From contig JARWKL010000005.1 of the NCBI GenBank assembly GCA_029961685.1, positions 17,202,164 to 17,266,163 on the forward strand: 64,000 nt of DNA, read 5' to 3'. Origin of the DNA: Aristolochia californica (Eukaryota > Streptophyta > Magnoliopsida > Piperales > Aristolochiaceae). Of the stretch, positions 34,679-46,536 are shown in pieces. The notes beneath the pieces are model-generated. The model was not told the DNA's origin. It ran no database searches and was given only the letters and a program-made list of their open reading frames with translations. Each line of letters begins with the position of its first letter. Positions within the stretch are counted from its first letter, which is position 1. Both the position numbers and the translations under genes were made by a program.

Positions 34679-34915
34679 ATGAACCCAAAAGTTTTGCTGT
34701 CCAGGTTTGGGAAATTCCACCAGTTCAACCCTAACAGCTTGGAATTTTATAAGAATGAGATTTCTTCCACACATGCTTTAAAAATGGATCTGCATGCTTC
34801 AAAGGCGTTAAAGATGCAAATCACCTATGGATCAAAACCTTTTGAAGAGAATGACAAACGTTCATTAAATTCTAAAAGTGAACGTGCGGTGGGATATTTG
34901 CCCGAGTCAAACTAG
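34679..34915 (+). CDS. Repeat-unit 78-aa protein, copy 53
   Basis: Pro7 to Leu and Lys9 to Arg with Lys42 retained, a class mosaic. Confidence 0.45.
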   Translation: MNPKVLLSRFGKFHQFNPNSLEFYKNEISSTHALKMDLHASKALKMQITYGSKPFEENDKRSLNSKSERAVGYLPESN

Positions 34916-35336
34916 CCATTATTTTGCCCATTTACAAAAAGCTGACCTAACGATCATAGATGATTGTAAAGTGATTTATCATGCGTTACGGGCTATATTA
35001 CCCTAAGAAATGACTTACGGATTGGGAGTCAACACTCAGTTCAAAATTCCCCGACGATTGCAAAACCTGATATATAAGAACTAAAAAGGGCTTACAGTCC
35101 CTAAAAATTACAGACACACCTTGGAATTATCTCTCTCTACATTTGTGCATTGCGCATTTCCATTTTAGATGTACTCACTTTTCTTAAATAAAAACTTTGA
35201 GTTTTCGGTCTCCCTTCATCCCGTAAACCAAAAATGCAAATAGATCACCACAAAATGAAAATTTTAGAGTTTATGTTTGGAAAAATTTTAAAACAATAAC
35301 AAATGTAAGTAAAGAAAATCTATTCACACACCACAA

Positions 35337-35573
35337 ATGAACCCAAAAGTTTTGCTGTCCAGGTTTGGGAAATTCCACCAGTTCAACCCTAACAGCTTGG
35401 AATTTTATAAGAATGAGATTTCTTCCACACATGCTTTAAAAATGGATCTGCATGCTTCAAACGCGTTAAAGATGCAAATCACCTATGGATCAAAACCTTT
35501 TGAAGAGAATGACAAACGTTCATTAAATTCTAAAAGTGAACGTGCGGTGGGATATTTGCCCGAGTCAAACTAG
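35337..35573 (+). CDS. Repeat-unit 78-aa protein, copy 54
   Basis: Pro7 to Leu, Lys9 to Arg, Lys42 to Asn. Confidence 0.45.
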   Translation: MNPKVLLSRFGKFHQFNPNSLEFYKNEISSTHALKMDLHASNALKMQITYGSKPFEENDKRSLNSKSERAVGYLPESN

Positions 35574-35996
35574 CCATTATTTTGCCCATTTACAAAAAGC
35601 TGACCTGACGATCATAGATGATTGTAAAGTGATTTATCATGCGTTACGGGCTATATTACCCTAAGAAATGACTTACGGATTGGTAGTCAACACTCAGTTC
35701 AAAATTCCCCGACGATTGCAAAACCTGATATATATAAGAACTAAAAAGGGCTTACAGTCCCTAAAAATTACAGACACACCTTGGAATTATCTCTCTCTAC
35801 ATTTTTGCATTGCGCATTTCCATATTAGATGTACTCATTTTTCTTAAATAAAAACTTTGAGTTTTCGGTCTCCGTTCATCCCGTAAACCAAAAATGCAAA
35901 TAGATCACCACAAAATGAAAATTTTAGAGTTTATGTTTGGAAAAATTTTAAAACAATAACAAATGTAAGTAAAGAAAATCTATTCACACACCACAA

Positions 35997-36233
35997 ATGA
36001 ACCCAAAAGTTTTGCCGTCCAGGTTTGGGAAATTCCACCAGTTCAACCCTAACAGCTTGGAATTTTATAAGAATGAGATTTCTTCCACACATGCTTTAAA
36101 AATGGATCTGCATGCTTCAAACGCGTTAAAGATGCAAATCACCTATGGATCAAAACCTTTTGAAGAGAATGACAAACGTTCATTAAATTCTAAAAGTGAA
36201 CGTGCGGTGGGATATTTGCCCGAGTCAAACTAG
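35997..36233 (+). CDS. Repeat-unit 78-aa protein, copy 55
   Basis: Lys9 to Arg and Lys42 to Asn. First unit with the extra TA at the TATA box, hence 660 bp. Confidence 0.45.
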   Translation: MNPKVLPSRFGKFHQFNPNSLEFYKNEISSTHALKMDLHASNALKMQITYGSKPFEENDKRSLNSKSERAVGYLPESN

Positions 36234-36655
36234 CCATTATTTTGCCCATTTACAAAAAGCTGACCTAACGATCATAGATGATTGTAAAGTGATTTATCAT
36301 GCGTTACGGGCTATATTACCCTAAGAAATGACTTACGGATTGGGAGTCAACACTCAGTTCAAAATTCCCCGACGATTGCAAAACCTGATATATAAGAACT
36401 AAAAAGGGCTTACAGTCCCTAAAAATTACAGACACACCTTGAAATTATCTCTCTCTACATTTTTTGCATTGCGCATTTCCATTTTAGATGTACTCACTTT
36501 TCTTAAATAAAAACTTTGAGTTTTTGGTCTCCCTTCATCCCGTAAACCAAAAATGCAAATAGATCACCACAAAATGAAAATTTTAGAGTTTATGTTTGGA
36601 AAAATTTTAAAACAATAACAAATGTAAGTAAAGAAAATCTATTCACACACCACAA

Positions 36656-36892
36656 ATGAACCCAAAAGTTTTGCCGTCCAGGTTTGGGAAATTCCACCAG
36701 TTCAACCCTAACAGCTTGGAATTTTATAAGAATGAGATTTCTTCCACACATGCTTTAAAAATGGATCTGCATGCTTCAAACGCGTTAAAGATGCAAATCA
36801 CCTATGGATCAAAACCTTTTGAAGAGAATGACAAACGTTCATTAAATTCTAAAAGTGAACGTGCGGTGGGATATTTGCCCGAGTCAAACTAG
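36656..36892 (+). CDS. Repeat-unit 78-aa protein, copy 56
   Basis: Lys9 to Arg and Lys42 to Asn. The spacer lacks the extra TA but gains one T in a T run near 36461, giving 659 bp. Confidence 0.45.
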   Translation: MNPKVLPSRFGKFHQFNPNSLEFYKNEISSTHALKMDLHASNALKMQITYGSKPFEENDKRSLNSKSERAVGYLPESN

Positions 36893-37315
36893 CCATTATT
36901 TTGCCCATTTACAAAAAGCTGACCTAACGATCATAGATGATTGTAAAGTGATTTATCATGCGTTACGGGCTATATTACCCTAAGAAATGACTTACGGATT
37001 GGGAGTCAACACTCAGTTCAAAATTCCCCGACGATTGCAAAACCTGATATATATAAGAACTAAAAAGGGCTTACAGTCCCTAAAAATTACAGACACACCT
37101 TGGAATTATCTCTCTCTACATTTGTGCATTGCGCATTTCCATTTTAGATGTACTCACTTTTCTTAAATAAAAACTTTGAGTTTTCGGTCTCCGTTCATCC
37201 CGTAAACCAAAAATGCAAATAGATCACCACAAAATGAAAATTTTAGAGTTTATGTTTGGAAAAATTTTAAAACAATAACAAATGTAAGTAAAGAAAATCT
37301 ATTCACACACCACAA

Positions 37316-37552
37316 ATGAACCCAAAAGTTTTGCCGTCCAAGTTTGGGAAATTCCACCAGTTCAACCCTAACAGCTTGGAATTTTATAAGAATGAGATTT
37401 CTTCCACACATGCTTTAAAAATGGATCTGCATGCTTCAAACGCGTTAAAGATGCAAATCACCTATGGATCAAAACCTTTTGAAGAGAATGACAAACGTTC
37501 ATTAAATTCTAAAAGTGAACGTGCGGTGGGATATTTGCCCGAGTCAAACTAG
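37316..37552 (+). CDS. Repeat-unit 78-aa protein, copy 57
   Basis: Lys42 to Asn; 660-bp unit with the extra TA. Confidence 0.45.
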   Translation: MNPKVLPSKFGKFHQFNPNSLEFYKNEISSTHALKMDLHASNALKMQITYGSKPFEENDKRSLNSKSERAVGYLPESN

Positions 37553-37975
37553 CCTTTATTTTGCCCATTTACAAAAAGCTGACCTAACGATCATAGATGA
37601 TTGTAAAGTGATTTATCATGCGTTACGGGCTATATTACCCTAAGAAATGACTTACGGATTGGGAGTCAACACTCAGTTCAAAATTCCCCGACGATTGCAA
37701 AACCTGATATATGTATGAACTAAAAAGGGCTTACAATCCCTAAAAGTTACAGACACTCCTTGGAATTATCTCTCTCTACATTTGTGCATTGTGCATTTCC
37801 ATTTTAGATCTACTCATTTTTCTTAAATAAAAACTTTGAGTTTTCGGTCTCCCTTCATCCCGTAAACCAAAAATGCAAATAGATCACCACAAAATGAAAA
37901 TTTTAGAGTTTATGTTTCGAAAAATTTTAAAACAATAACAAATGTAAGTAAAGAAAATCTATTCACACACCACAA

Positions 37976-38212
37976 ATGAACCCAAAAGTTTTGCTGTCCA
38001 GGTTTGGGAAATTCCACCAGTTCAACCCTAACAGCTTGGAATTTTATAAGAATGAGATTTCTTCCACACATGCTTTAAAAATGGATCTGCATGCTTCAAA
38101 CGCGTTAAAGATGCAAATCACCTATGGATCAAAACCTTTTGAAGAGAATGACAAACGTTCATTAAATTCTAAAAGTGAACGTGCGGTGGGATATTTGCCC
38201 GAGTCAAACTAG
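37976..38212 (+). CDS. Repeat-unit 78-aa protein, copy 58
   Basis: Pro7 to Leu, Lys9 to Arg, Lys42 to Asn. Its upstream TATA box is damaged (TATGTATG, 37710-37717) and the spacer is unusually divergent. Confidence 0.42.
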   Translation: MNPKVLLSRFGKFHQFNPNSLEFYKNEISSTHALKMDLHASNALKMQITYGSKPFEENDKRSLNSKSERAVGYLPESN

Positions 38213-38633
38213 CCATTATTTTGCCCATTTACAAAAAGCTGACCTAACGATCATAGATGATTGTAAAGTGATTTATCATGCGTTACGGGCTATATTACCC
38301 TAAGAAATGACTTACGGATTGGGAGTCAACACTCAGTTCAAAATTCCCCGACGATTGCAAAACCTGATATATAAGAACTAAAAAGGGCTTACAGTCCCTA
38401 AAACTTACAGACACACCTTGGAATTATCTCTCTCTACATTTGTGCATTGCGCATTTCCATTTTAGATGTACTCATTTTTCTTAAATAAAAACTTTGAGTT
38501 TTCGGTCTCCCTTCATCCCGTAAACCAAAAATGCAAATAGATCACCACAAAATGAAAATTTTAGAGTTTATGTTTGGAAAAATTTTAAAACAATAACAAA
38601 TGTAAGTAAAGAAAATCTATTCACACACCACAA

Positions 38634-38870
38634 ATGAACCCAAAAGTTTTGCTGTCCAAGTTTGGGAAATTCCACCAGTTCAACCCTAACAGCTTGGAAT
38701 TTTATAAGAATGAGATTTCTTCCACACATGCTTTAAAAATGGATCTGCATGCTTCAAACGCGTTAAAGATGCAAATCACCTATGGATCAAAACCTTTTGA
38801 AGAGAATGACAAACGTTCATTAAATTCTAAAAGTGAACGTGCGGTGGGATATTTGCCCGAGTCAAACTAG
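38634..38870 (+). CDS. Repeat-unit 78-aa protein, copy 59
   Basis: Pro7 to Leu and Lys42 to Asn in a 658-bp unit. Confidence 0.45.
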   Translation: MNPKVLLSKFGKFHQFNPNSLEFYKNEISSTHALKMDLHASNALKMQITYGSKPFEENDKRSLNSKSERAVGYLPESN

Positions 38871-39281
38871 CCATTATTTTGCCCGTTTACAAAAAGCTGA
38901 CCTAACGATCATAGATGATTGTAAAGTGATTTATCATGCGTTACGGGCTATATTACCCTAAGAAATGACTTACGGATTGGGAGTCAACACTCAGTTCAAA
39001 ATTCCCCGACGATTGCAAAACCTGATATATAAGAACTAAAAAGGGCTTACAGTCCCTAAAAATTACAGACACTCCTTGGAATTATCTCTCTCTACATTTG
39101 TGCATTGCGCATTTCCATTTTAGATGTACTCATTTTTCTTAAATAAAAACTTTGAGTTTTCGGTCTCCCTTCATCCCGTAAACCAAAAATGCAAATAGAT
39201 CACCACAAAATGAAAATTTTAGAGTTTATGTTTGGAAAAATTTTAAAACAATAACAAAGAAAATCTATTCACACACCACAA

Positions 39282-39518
39282 ATGAACCCAAAAGTTTTGC
39301 TGTCCAAGTTTGGGAAATTCCACCAGTTCAACCCTAACAGCTTGGAATTTTATAAGACTGAGATTTCTTCCACACATGCTTTAAAAATGGATCTGCATGC
39401 TTCAAACGCGTTAAAGATGCAAATCACCTATGGATCAAAACCTTTTGAAGAGAATGACAAACGTTCATTAAATTCTAAAAGTGAACGTGCGGTGGGATAT
39501 TTGCCCGAGTCAAACTAG
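39282..39518 (+). CDS. Repeat-unit 78-aa protein, copy 60
   Basis: Pro7 to Leu, Asn26 to Thr, Lys42 to Asn. A 10-bp leader deletion near 39257 removes GTAAGT and the TAA in frame upstream, making the unit 648 bp. Confidence 0.42.
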   Translation: MNPKVLLSKFGKFHQFNPNSLEFYKTEISSTHALKMDLHASNALKMQITYGSKPFEENDKRSLNSKSERAVGYLPESN

Positions 39519-39939
39519 CCATTATTTTGCCCATTTACAAAAAGCTGACCTAACGATCATAGATGATTGTAAAGTGATTTATCATGCGTTACGGGCTATA
39601 TTACCCTAAGAAATGACTTACGGATTGGGAGTCAACACTCAGTTCAAAATTCCCCGACGATTGCAAAACCTGATATATAAGAACTAAAAACGGGTTACAG
39701 TCCCTAAAAATTACAGACACTCCTTGGAATTATCTCTCTCTACATTTGTGCATTGCGCATTTCCATTTTAGATGTACTCATTTTTCTTAAATAAAAACTT
39801 TGAGTTTTCGGTCTCCCTTCATCCCGTAAACCAAAAATGCAAATAGATCACCACAAAATGAAAATTTTAGAGTTTATGTTTGGAAAAATTTTAAAACAAT
39901 AACAAATGTAAGTAAAGAAAATCTATTCACACACCACAA

Positions 39940-40176
39940 ATGAACCCAAAAGTTTTGCTGCCCAAGTTTGGGAAATTCCACCAGTTCAACCCTAACAGCT
40001 TGGAATTTTATAAGAATGAGATTTCTTCCACACATGCTTTAAAAATGGATCTGCATGCTTCAAACGCGTTAAAGATGCAAATCACCTATGGATCAAAACC
40101 TTTTGAAGAGAATGACAAACGTTCATTAAATTCTAAAAGTGAACGTGCGGTGGGATATTTGCCCGAGTCAAACTAG
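39940..40176 (+). CDS. Repeat-unit 78-aa protein, copy 61
   Basis: Pro7 to Leu, Ser8 to Pro (private), Lys42 to Asn. Confidence 0.45.
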   Translation: MNPKVLLPKFGKFHQFNPNSLEFYKNEISSTHALKMDLHASNALKMQITYGSKPFEENDKRSLNSKSERAVGYLPESN

Positions 40177-40597
40177 CCATTATTTTGCCCATTTACAAAA
40201 AGCTGACCTAACGATCATAGATGATTGTAAAGTGATTTATCATGCGTTACGGGCTATATTACCCTAAGAAATGACTTACGGATTGGGAGTCAACACTCAG
40301 TTCAAAATTCCCCGACGATTGCAAAACCTGATATATAAGAACTAAAAAGGGCTTACAGTCCCTCAAAATTACAGACACACCTTGGAATTATCTCTCTCTA
40401 CATTTGTGCATTGCGCATTTCCATTTTAGATGTACTCATTTTTCTTAAATAAAAACTTTGAGTTTTCGGTCTCCCTTCATCCCGTAAACCAAAAATGCAA
40501 ATAGATCACCACAAAATGAAAATTTTAGAGTTTATGTTTGGAAAAATTTTAAAACAATAACAAATGTAAGTAAAGAAAATCTATTCACACACCACAA

Positions 40598-40834
40598 ATG
40601 AACCCAAAAGTTTTGCTGTCCAAGTTTGGGAAATTCCACCAGTTCAACCCTAACAGCTTGGAATTTTATAAGAATGAGATTTCTTCCACACATGCTTTAA
40701 AAATGGATCTGCATGCTTCAAACGCGTTAAAGATGCAAATCACCTATGGATCAAAACCTTTTGAAGAGAATGACAAACGTTCATTAAATTCTAAAAGTGA
40801 ACGTGCGGTGGGATATTTGCCCGAGTCAAACTAG
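40598..40834 (+). CDS. Repeat-unit 78-aa protein, copy 62
   Basis: Pro7 to Leu and Lys42 to Asn; last 658-bp unit. Confidence 0.45.
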   Translation: MNPKVLLSKFGKFHQFNPNSLEFYKNEISSTHALKMDLHASNALKMQITYGSKPFEENDKRSLNSKSERAVGYLPESN

Positions 40835-41257
40835 CCATTATTTTGCCCATTTACAAAAAGCTGACCTAACGATCATAGATGATTGTAAAGTGATTTATCA
40901 TGCGTTACGGGCTATATTACCCTAAGAAATGACTTACGGATTGGGAGTCAACACTCAGTTCAAAATTCCCCGACGATTGCAAAACCTGATATATATAAGA
41001 ACTAAAAAGGGCTTACAATCCCTAAAAATTACAGACACTCCTTGGAATTATCTCTCTCTACATTTGTGCATTGCGCATTTCCATTTTAGATGTACTCATT
41101 TTTCTTAAATAAAAACTTTGAGTTTTCGGTCTCCCTTCATCCCGTAAACCAAAAATGCAAATAGATCACCACAAAATGAAAATTTTAGAGTTTATGTTTG
41201 GAAAAATTTTAAAACAATAACAAATGTAAGTAAAGAAAATCTATTCACACACCACAA

Positions 41258-41494
41258 ATGAACCCAAAAGTTTTGCTGTCCAAGTTTGGGAAATTCCACC
41301 AGTTCAACCCTAACAGCTTGGAATTTTATAAGAATGAGATTTCTTCCACACATGCTTTAAAAATGGATCTGCATGCTTCAAACGCGTTAAAGATGCAAAT
41401 CACCTATGGATCAAAACCTTTTGAAGAGAATGACAAACGTTCATTAAATTCTAAAAGTGAACGTGCGGTGGGATATTTGCCCGAGTCAAACTAG
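41258..41494 (+). CDS. Repeat-unit 78-aa protein, copy 63
   Basis: Pro7 to Leu and Lys42 to Asn, the basic class B form; 660-bp unit. Confidence 0.45.
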   Translation: MNPKVLLSKFGKFHQFNPNSLEFYKNEISSTHALKMDLHASNALKMQITYGSKPFEENDKRSLNSKSERAVGYLPESN

Positions 41495-41917
41495 CCATTA
41501 TTTTGCCCATTTACGAAAAGCTGACCTAACGATCATAGATGATTGTAAAGTGATTTATCATGCGTTACGGGCTATATTACCCTAAGAAATGACTTACGGA
41601 TTGGGAGTCAACTCTCAGTTCAAAATTCCCCGACGATTGCAAAACCTGATATATATAAGAACTAAAAAGGGGTTACAGTCCCTAAAAATTACAGACACTC
41701 CTTGGAATTATCTCTCTCTACATTTGTGCATTGCGCATTTCCATTTTAGATGTACTCATTTTTCTTAAATAAAAACTTTGAGTTTTCGGTCTCCCTTCAT
41801 CCCGTAAACCAAAAATGCAAATAGATCACCACAAAATGAAAATTTTAGAGTTTATGTTTGGAAAAATTTTAAAACAATAACAAATGTAAGTAAAGAAAAT
41901 CTATTCACACACCACAA

Positions 41918-42154
41918 ATGAACCCAAAAGTTTTGCTGTCCAAGTTTGGGAAATTCCACCAGTTCAACCCTAACAGCTTGGAATTTTATAAGAATGAGAT
42001 TTCTTCCACACATGCTTTAAAAATGGATATGCATGCTTCAAACGCGTTAAAGATGCAAATCACCTATGGATCAAAACCTTTTGAAGAGAATGACAAACGT
42101 TCATTAAATTCTAAAAGTGAACGTGCGGTGGGATATTTGCCCGAGTCAAACTAG
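41918..42154 (+). CDS. Repeat-unit 78-aa protein, copy 64
   Basis: Class B plus Leu38 to Met; shares a GGGGTTACAG spacer variant with copy 65. Confidence 0.45.
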   Translation: MNPKVLLSKFGKFHQFNPNSLEFYKNEISSTHALKMDMHASNALKMQITYGSKPFEENDKRSLNSKSERAVGYLPESN

Positions 42155-42577
42155 CCATTATTTTGCCCATTTACGAAAAGCTGACCTAACGATCATAGAT
42201 GATTGTAAAGTGATTTATCATGCGTTACGGGCTATATTACCCTAAGAAATGACTTACGGATTGGGAGTCAACACTCAGTTCAAAATTCCCCGACGATTGC
42301 AAAACCTGATATATATAAGAACTAAAAAGGGGTTACAGTCCCTAAAAATTACAGACACTCCTTGGAATTATCTCTCTCTACATTTGTGCATTGCGCATTT
42401 CCATTTTAGATGTACTCATTTTTCTTAAATAAAAACTTTGAGTTTTCGGTCTCCCTTCATCCCGTAAACCAAAAATGCAAATAGATCACCACAAAATGAA
42501 AATTTTAGAGTTTATGTTTGGAAAAATTTTAAAACAATAAAAAATGTAAGTAAAGAAAATCTATTCACACACCACAA

Positions 42578-42814
42578 ATGAACCCAAAAGTTTTGCTGTC
42601 CAAGTTTGGGAAATTCCACCAGTTCAACCCTAACAGCTTGGAATTTTATAAGAATGAGATTTCTTCCACACATGCTTTAAAAATGGATATGCATGCTTCA
42701 AACGCGTTAAAGATGCAAATCACCTATGGATCAAAACCTTTTGAAGAGAATGACAAACGTTCATTAAATTCTAAAAGTGAACGTGCGGTGGGATATTTGC
42801 CCGAGTCAAACTAG
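42578..42814 (+). CDS. Repeat-unit 78-aa protein, copy 65
   Basis: Class B plus Leu38 to Met. Confidence 0.45.
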   Translation: MNPKVLLSKFGKFHQFNPNSLEFYKNEISSTHALKMDMHASNALKMQITYGSKPFEENDKRSLNSKSERAVGYLPESN

Positions 42815-43236
42815 CCATTATTTTGCCCATTTACAAAAAGCTGACCTAACGATCAGAGATGATTGTAAAGTGATTTATCATGCGTTACGGGCTATATTAC
42901 CCTAAGAAATGACTTACGGATTGGGAGTCAACACTCAGTTCAAAAGCCCCGACGATTGCAAAACCTGATATATATAAGAACTAAAAAGGGCTTACAATCC
43001 CTAAAAATTACAGACACTCCTTGGAATTATCTCTCTCTACATTTGTGCATTGCGCATTTCCATTTTAGATGTACTCATTTTTCTTAAATAAAAACTTTGA
43101 GTTTTCGGTCTCCCTTCATCCCGTAAACCAAAAATGCAAATAGATCACCACAAAATGAAAATTTTAGAGTTTATGTTTGGAAAAATTTTAAAACAATAAC
43201 AAATATAAGTAAAGAAAATCTATTCACACACCACAA

Positions 43237-43473
43237 ATGAACCCAAAAGTTTTGCTGTCCAAGTTTGGGAAATTCCACCAGTTCAACCCTAACAGCTTGG
43301 AATTTTATAAGAATGAGATTTCTTCCACACATGCTTTAAAAATGGATCTGCATGCTTCAAACGCGTTAAAGATGCAAATCACCTATGGATCAAAACCTTT
43401 TGAAGAGAATGACAAACGTTCATTAAATTCTAAAAGTGAACGTGCGGTGGGATATTTGCCCGAGTCAAACTAG
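43237..43473 (+). CDS. Repeat-unit 78-aa protein, copy 66
   Basis: Class B. One base is lost in the spacer near 42946, giving 659 bp. Confidence 0.45.
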   Translation: MNPKVLLSKFGKFHQFNPNSLEFYKNEISSTHALKMDLHASNALKMQITYGSKPFEENDKRSLNSKSERAVGYLPESN

Positions 43474-43896
43474 CCATTATTTTGCCCATTTACAAAAAGC
43501 TGACCTAACGATCATAGATGATTGTAAAGTGATTTATCATGCGTTACGGGCTATATTACCCTAAGAAATGACTTACGGATTGGGAGTCAACACTCAGTTC
43601 AAAATTCCCCGACGATTGCAAAACCTGATATATATAAGAACTAAAAAGGGCTTACAATCCCTAAAAATTACAGACACTCCTTGGAATTATCTCTCTCTAC
43701 ATTTGTGCATTGCGCATTTCCATTTTAGACGTACTCATTTTTCTTAAATAAAAACTTTGAGTTTTCGGTCTCCCTTCATCCCGTAAACCAAAAATGCAAA
43801 TAGATCACCACAAAATGAAAACTTTAGAGTTTATGTTTGGAAAAATTTTAAAACAATAACAAATGTAAGTAAAGAAAATCTATTCACACACCACAA

Positions 43897-44133
43897 ATGA
43901 ACCCAAAAGTTTTGCTGTCCAAGTTTGGGAAATTCCACCAGTTCAACCCTAACAGCTTGGAATTTTATAAGAATGAGATTTCTTCCACACATGCTTTAAA
44001 AATGGATCTGCATGCTTCAAACGCGTTAAAGATGCAAATCACCTATGGATCAAAACCTTTTGAAGAGAATGACAAACGTTCATTAAATTCTAAAAGTGAA
44101 CGTGCGGTGGGATATTTGCCCGAGTCAAACTAG
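43897..44133 (+). CDS. Repeat-unit 78-aa protein, copy 67
   Basis: Class B; spacer has TAGACGT near 43730, shared with copies 68 and 71. Confidence 0.45.
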   Translation: MNPKVLLSKFGKFHQFNPNSLEFYKNEISSTHALKMDLHASNALKMQITYGSKPFEENDKRSLNSKSERAVGYLPESN

Positions 44134-44556
44134 CCATTATTTTGCCCATTTACAAAAAGCTGACCTAACGATCATAGATGATTGTAAAGTGATTTATCAT
44201 GCGTTACGGGCTATATTACCCTAAGAAATGACTTACGGATTGGGAGTCAACACTCAGTTCAAAATTCCCCGACGATTGCAAAACCTGATATATATAAGAA
44301 CTAAAAAGGGCTTACAATCCCTAAAAATTACAGACACTCCTTGGAATTATCTCTCTCTACATTTGTGCATTGCGCATTTCCATTTTAGACGTACTCATTT
44401 TTCTTAAATAAAAACTTTGAGTTTTCGGTCTCCCTTCATCCCGTAAACCAAAAATGCAAATAGATCACCACAAAATGAAAACTTTAGAGTTTATGTTTGG
44501 AAAAATTTTAAAACAATAACAAATGTAAGTAAAGAAAATCTATTCACACACCACAA

Positions 44557-44793
44557 ATGAACCCAAAAGTTTTGCTGTCCAAGTTTGGGAAATTCCACCA
44601 GTTCAACCCTAACAGCTTGGAATTTTATAAGAATGAGATTTCTTCCACACATGCTTTAAAAATGGATCTGCATGCTTCAAACGCGTTAAAGATGCAAATC
44701 ACCTATGGATCAAAACCTTTTGAAGAGAATGACAAACGTTCATTAAATTCTAAAAGTGAACGTGCGGTGGGATATTTGCCCGAGTCAAACTAG
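44557..44793 (+). CDS. Repeat-unit 78-aa protein, copy 68
   Basis: Class B; TAGACGT spacer variant. Confidence 0.45.
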   Translation: MNPKVLLSKFGKFHQFNPNSLEFYKNEISSTHALKMDLHASNALKMQITYGSKPFEENDKRSLNSKSERAVGYLPESN

Positions 44794-45216
44794 CCATTAT
44801 TTTGCCCATTTACAAAAAGCTGACCTAACGATCATAGATGATTGTAAAGTGATTTATCATGCGTTACGGGCTATATTACCCTAAGAAATGACTTACGGAT
44901 TGGGAGTCAACACTCAGTTCAAAAGTCCCCGACGATTGCAAAACCTGATATATATAAGAACTAAAAAGGGCTTACAATCCCTAAAAATTACAGACACTCC
45001 TTGGAATTATCTCTCTCTACATTTGTGCATTGCGCATTTCCATTTTAGATGTACTCATTTTTCTTAAATAAAAACTTTGAGTTTTCGGTGTCCCTTCATC
45101 CCGTAAACCAAAAATGCAAATAGATCACCACAAAATGAAAATTTTAGAGTTTATGTTTGGAAAAATTTTAAAACAATAACAAATATAAGTAAAGAAAATC
45201 TATTCACACACCACAA

Positions 45217-45453
45217 ATGAACCCAAAAGTTTTGCTGTCCAAGTTTGGGAAATTCCACCAGTTCAACCCTAACAGCTTGGAATTTTATAAGAATGAGATT
45301 TCTTCCACACATGCTTTAAAAATGGATCTGCATGCTTCAAACGCGTTAAAGATGCAAATCACCTATGGATCAAAACCTTTTGAAGAGAATGACAAACGTT
45401 CATTAAATTCTAAAAGTGAACGTGCGGTGGGATATTTGCCCGAGTCAAACTAG
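45217..45453 (+). CDS. Repeat-unit 78-aa protein, copy 69
   Basis: Class B; spacer has AAAAGTCCCC and GGTGTCCC, shared with copy 70. Confidence 0.45.
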   Translation: MNPKVLLSKFGKFHQFNPNSLEFYKNEISSTHALKMDLHASNALKMQITYGSKPFEENDKRSLNSKSERAVGYLPESN

Positions 45454-45876
45454 CCATTATTTTGCCCATTTACAAAAAGCTGACCTAACGATCATAGATG
45501 ATTGTAAAGTGATTTATCATGCGTTACGGGCTATATTACCCTAAGAAATGACTTACGGATTGGGAGTCAACACTCAGTTCAAAAGTCCCCGACGATTGCA
45601 AAACCTGATATATATAAGAACTAAAAAGGGCTTACAATCCCTAAAAATTACAGACACTCCTTGGAATTATCTCTCTCTACATTTGTGCATTGCGCATTTC
45701 CATTTTAGATGTACTCATTTTTCTTAAATAAAAACTTTGAGTTTTCGGTGTCCCTCCATCCCGTAAACCAAAAATGCAAATAGATCACCACAAAATAAAA
45801 ATTTTAGAGTTTATGTTTGGAAAAATTTTAAAACAATAACAAATATAAGTAAAGAAAATCTATTCACACACCACAA

Positions 45877-46113
45877 ATGAACCCAAAAGTTTTGCTGTCC
45901 AAGTTTGGGAAATTCCACCAGTTCAACCCTAACAGCTTGGAATTTTATAAGAATGAGATTTCTTCCACACATGCTTTAAAAATGGATCTGCATGCTTCAA
46001 ACGCGTTAAAGATGCAAATCACCTATGGATCAAAACCTTTTGAAGAGAATGACAAACGTTCATTAAATTCTAAAAGTGAACGTGCGGTGGGATATTTGCC
46101 CGAGTCAAACTAG
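45877..46113 (+). CDS. Repeat-unit 78-aa protein, copy 70
   Basis: Class B; spacer variants as copy 69 plus private changes near 45756 and 45797. Confidence 0.45.
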   Translation: MNPKVLLSKFGKFHQFNPNSLEFYKNEISSTHALKMDLHASNALKMQITYGSKPFEENDKRSLNSKSERAVGYLPESN

Positions 46114-46536
46114 CCATTATTTTGCCCATTTACAAAAAGCTGACCTAACGATCATAGATGATTGTAAAGTGATTTATCATGCGTTACGGGCTATATTACC
46201 CTAAGAAATGACTTACGGATTGGGAGTCAACACTCAGTTCAAAATTCCCCGACGATTGCAAAACCTGATATATATAAGAACTAAAAAGGGCTTACAATCC
46301 CTAAAAATTACAGACACTCCTTGGAATTATCTCTCTCTACATTTGTGCATTGCGCATTTCCATTTTAGACGTACTCATTTTTCTTAAATAAAAACTTTGA
46401 GTTTTCGGTCTCCCTTCATCCCGTAAACCAAAAATGCAAATAGATCACCACAAAAAGAAAACTTTAGAGTTTATGTTTGGAAAAATTTTAAAACAATAAA
46501 AAATGTAAGTAAAGAAAATCTATTCACACACCACAA

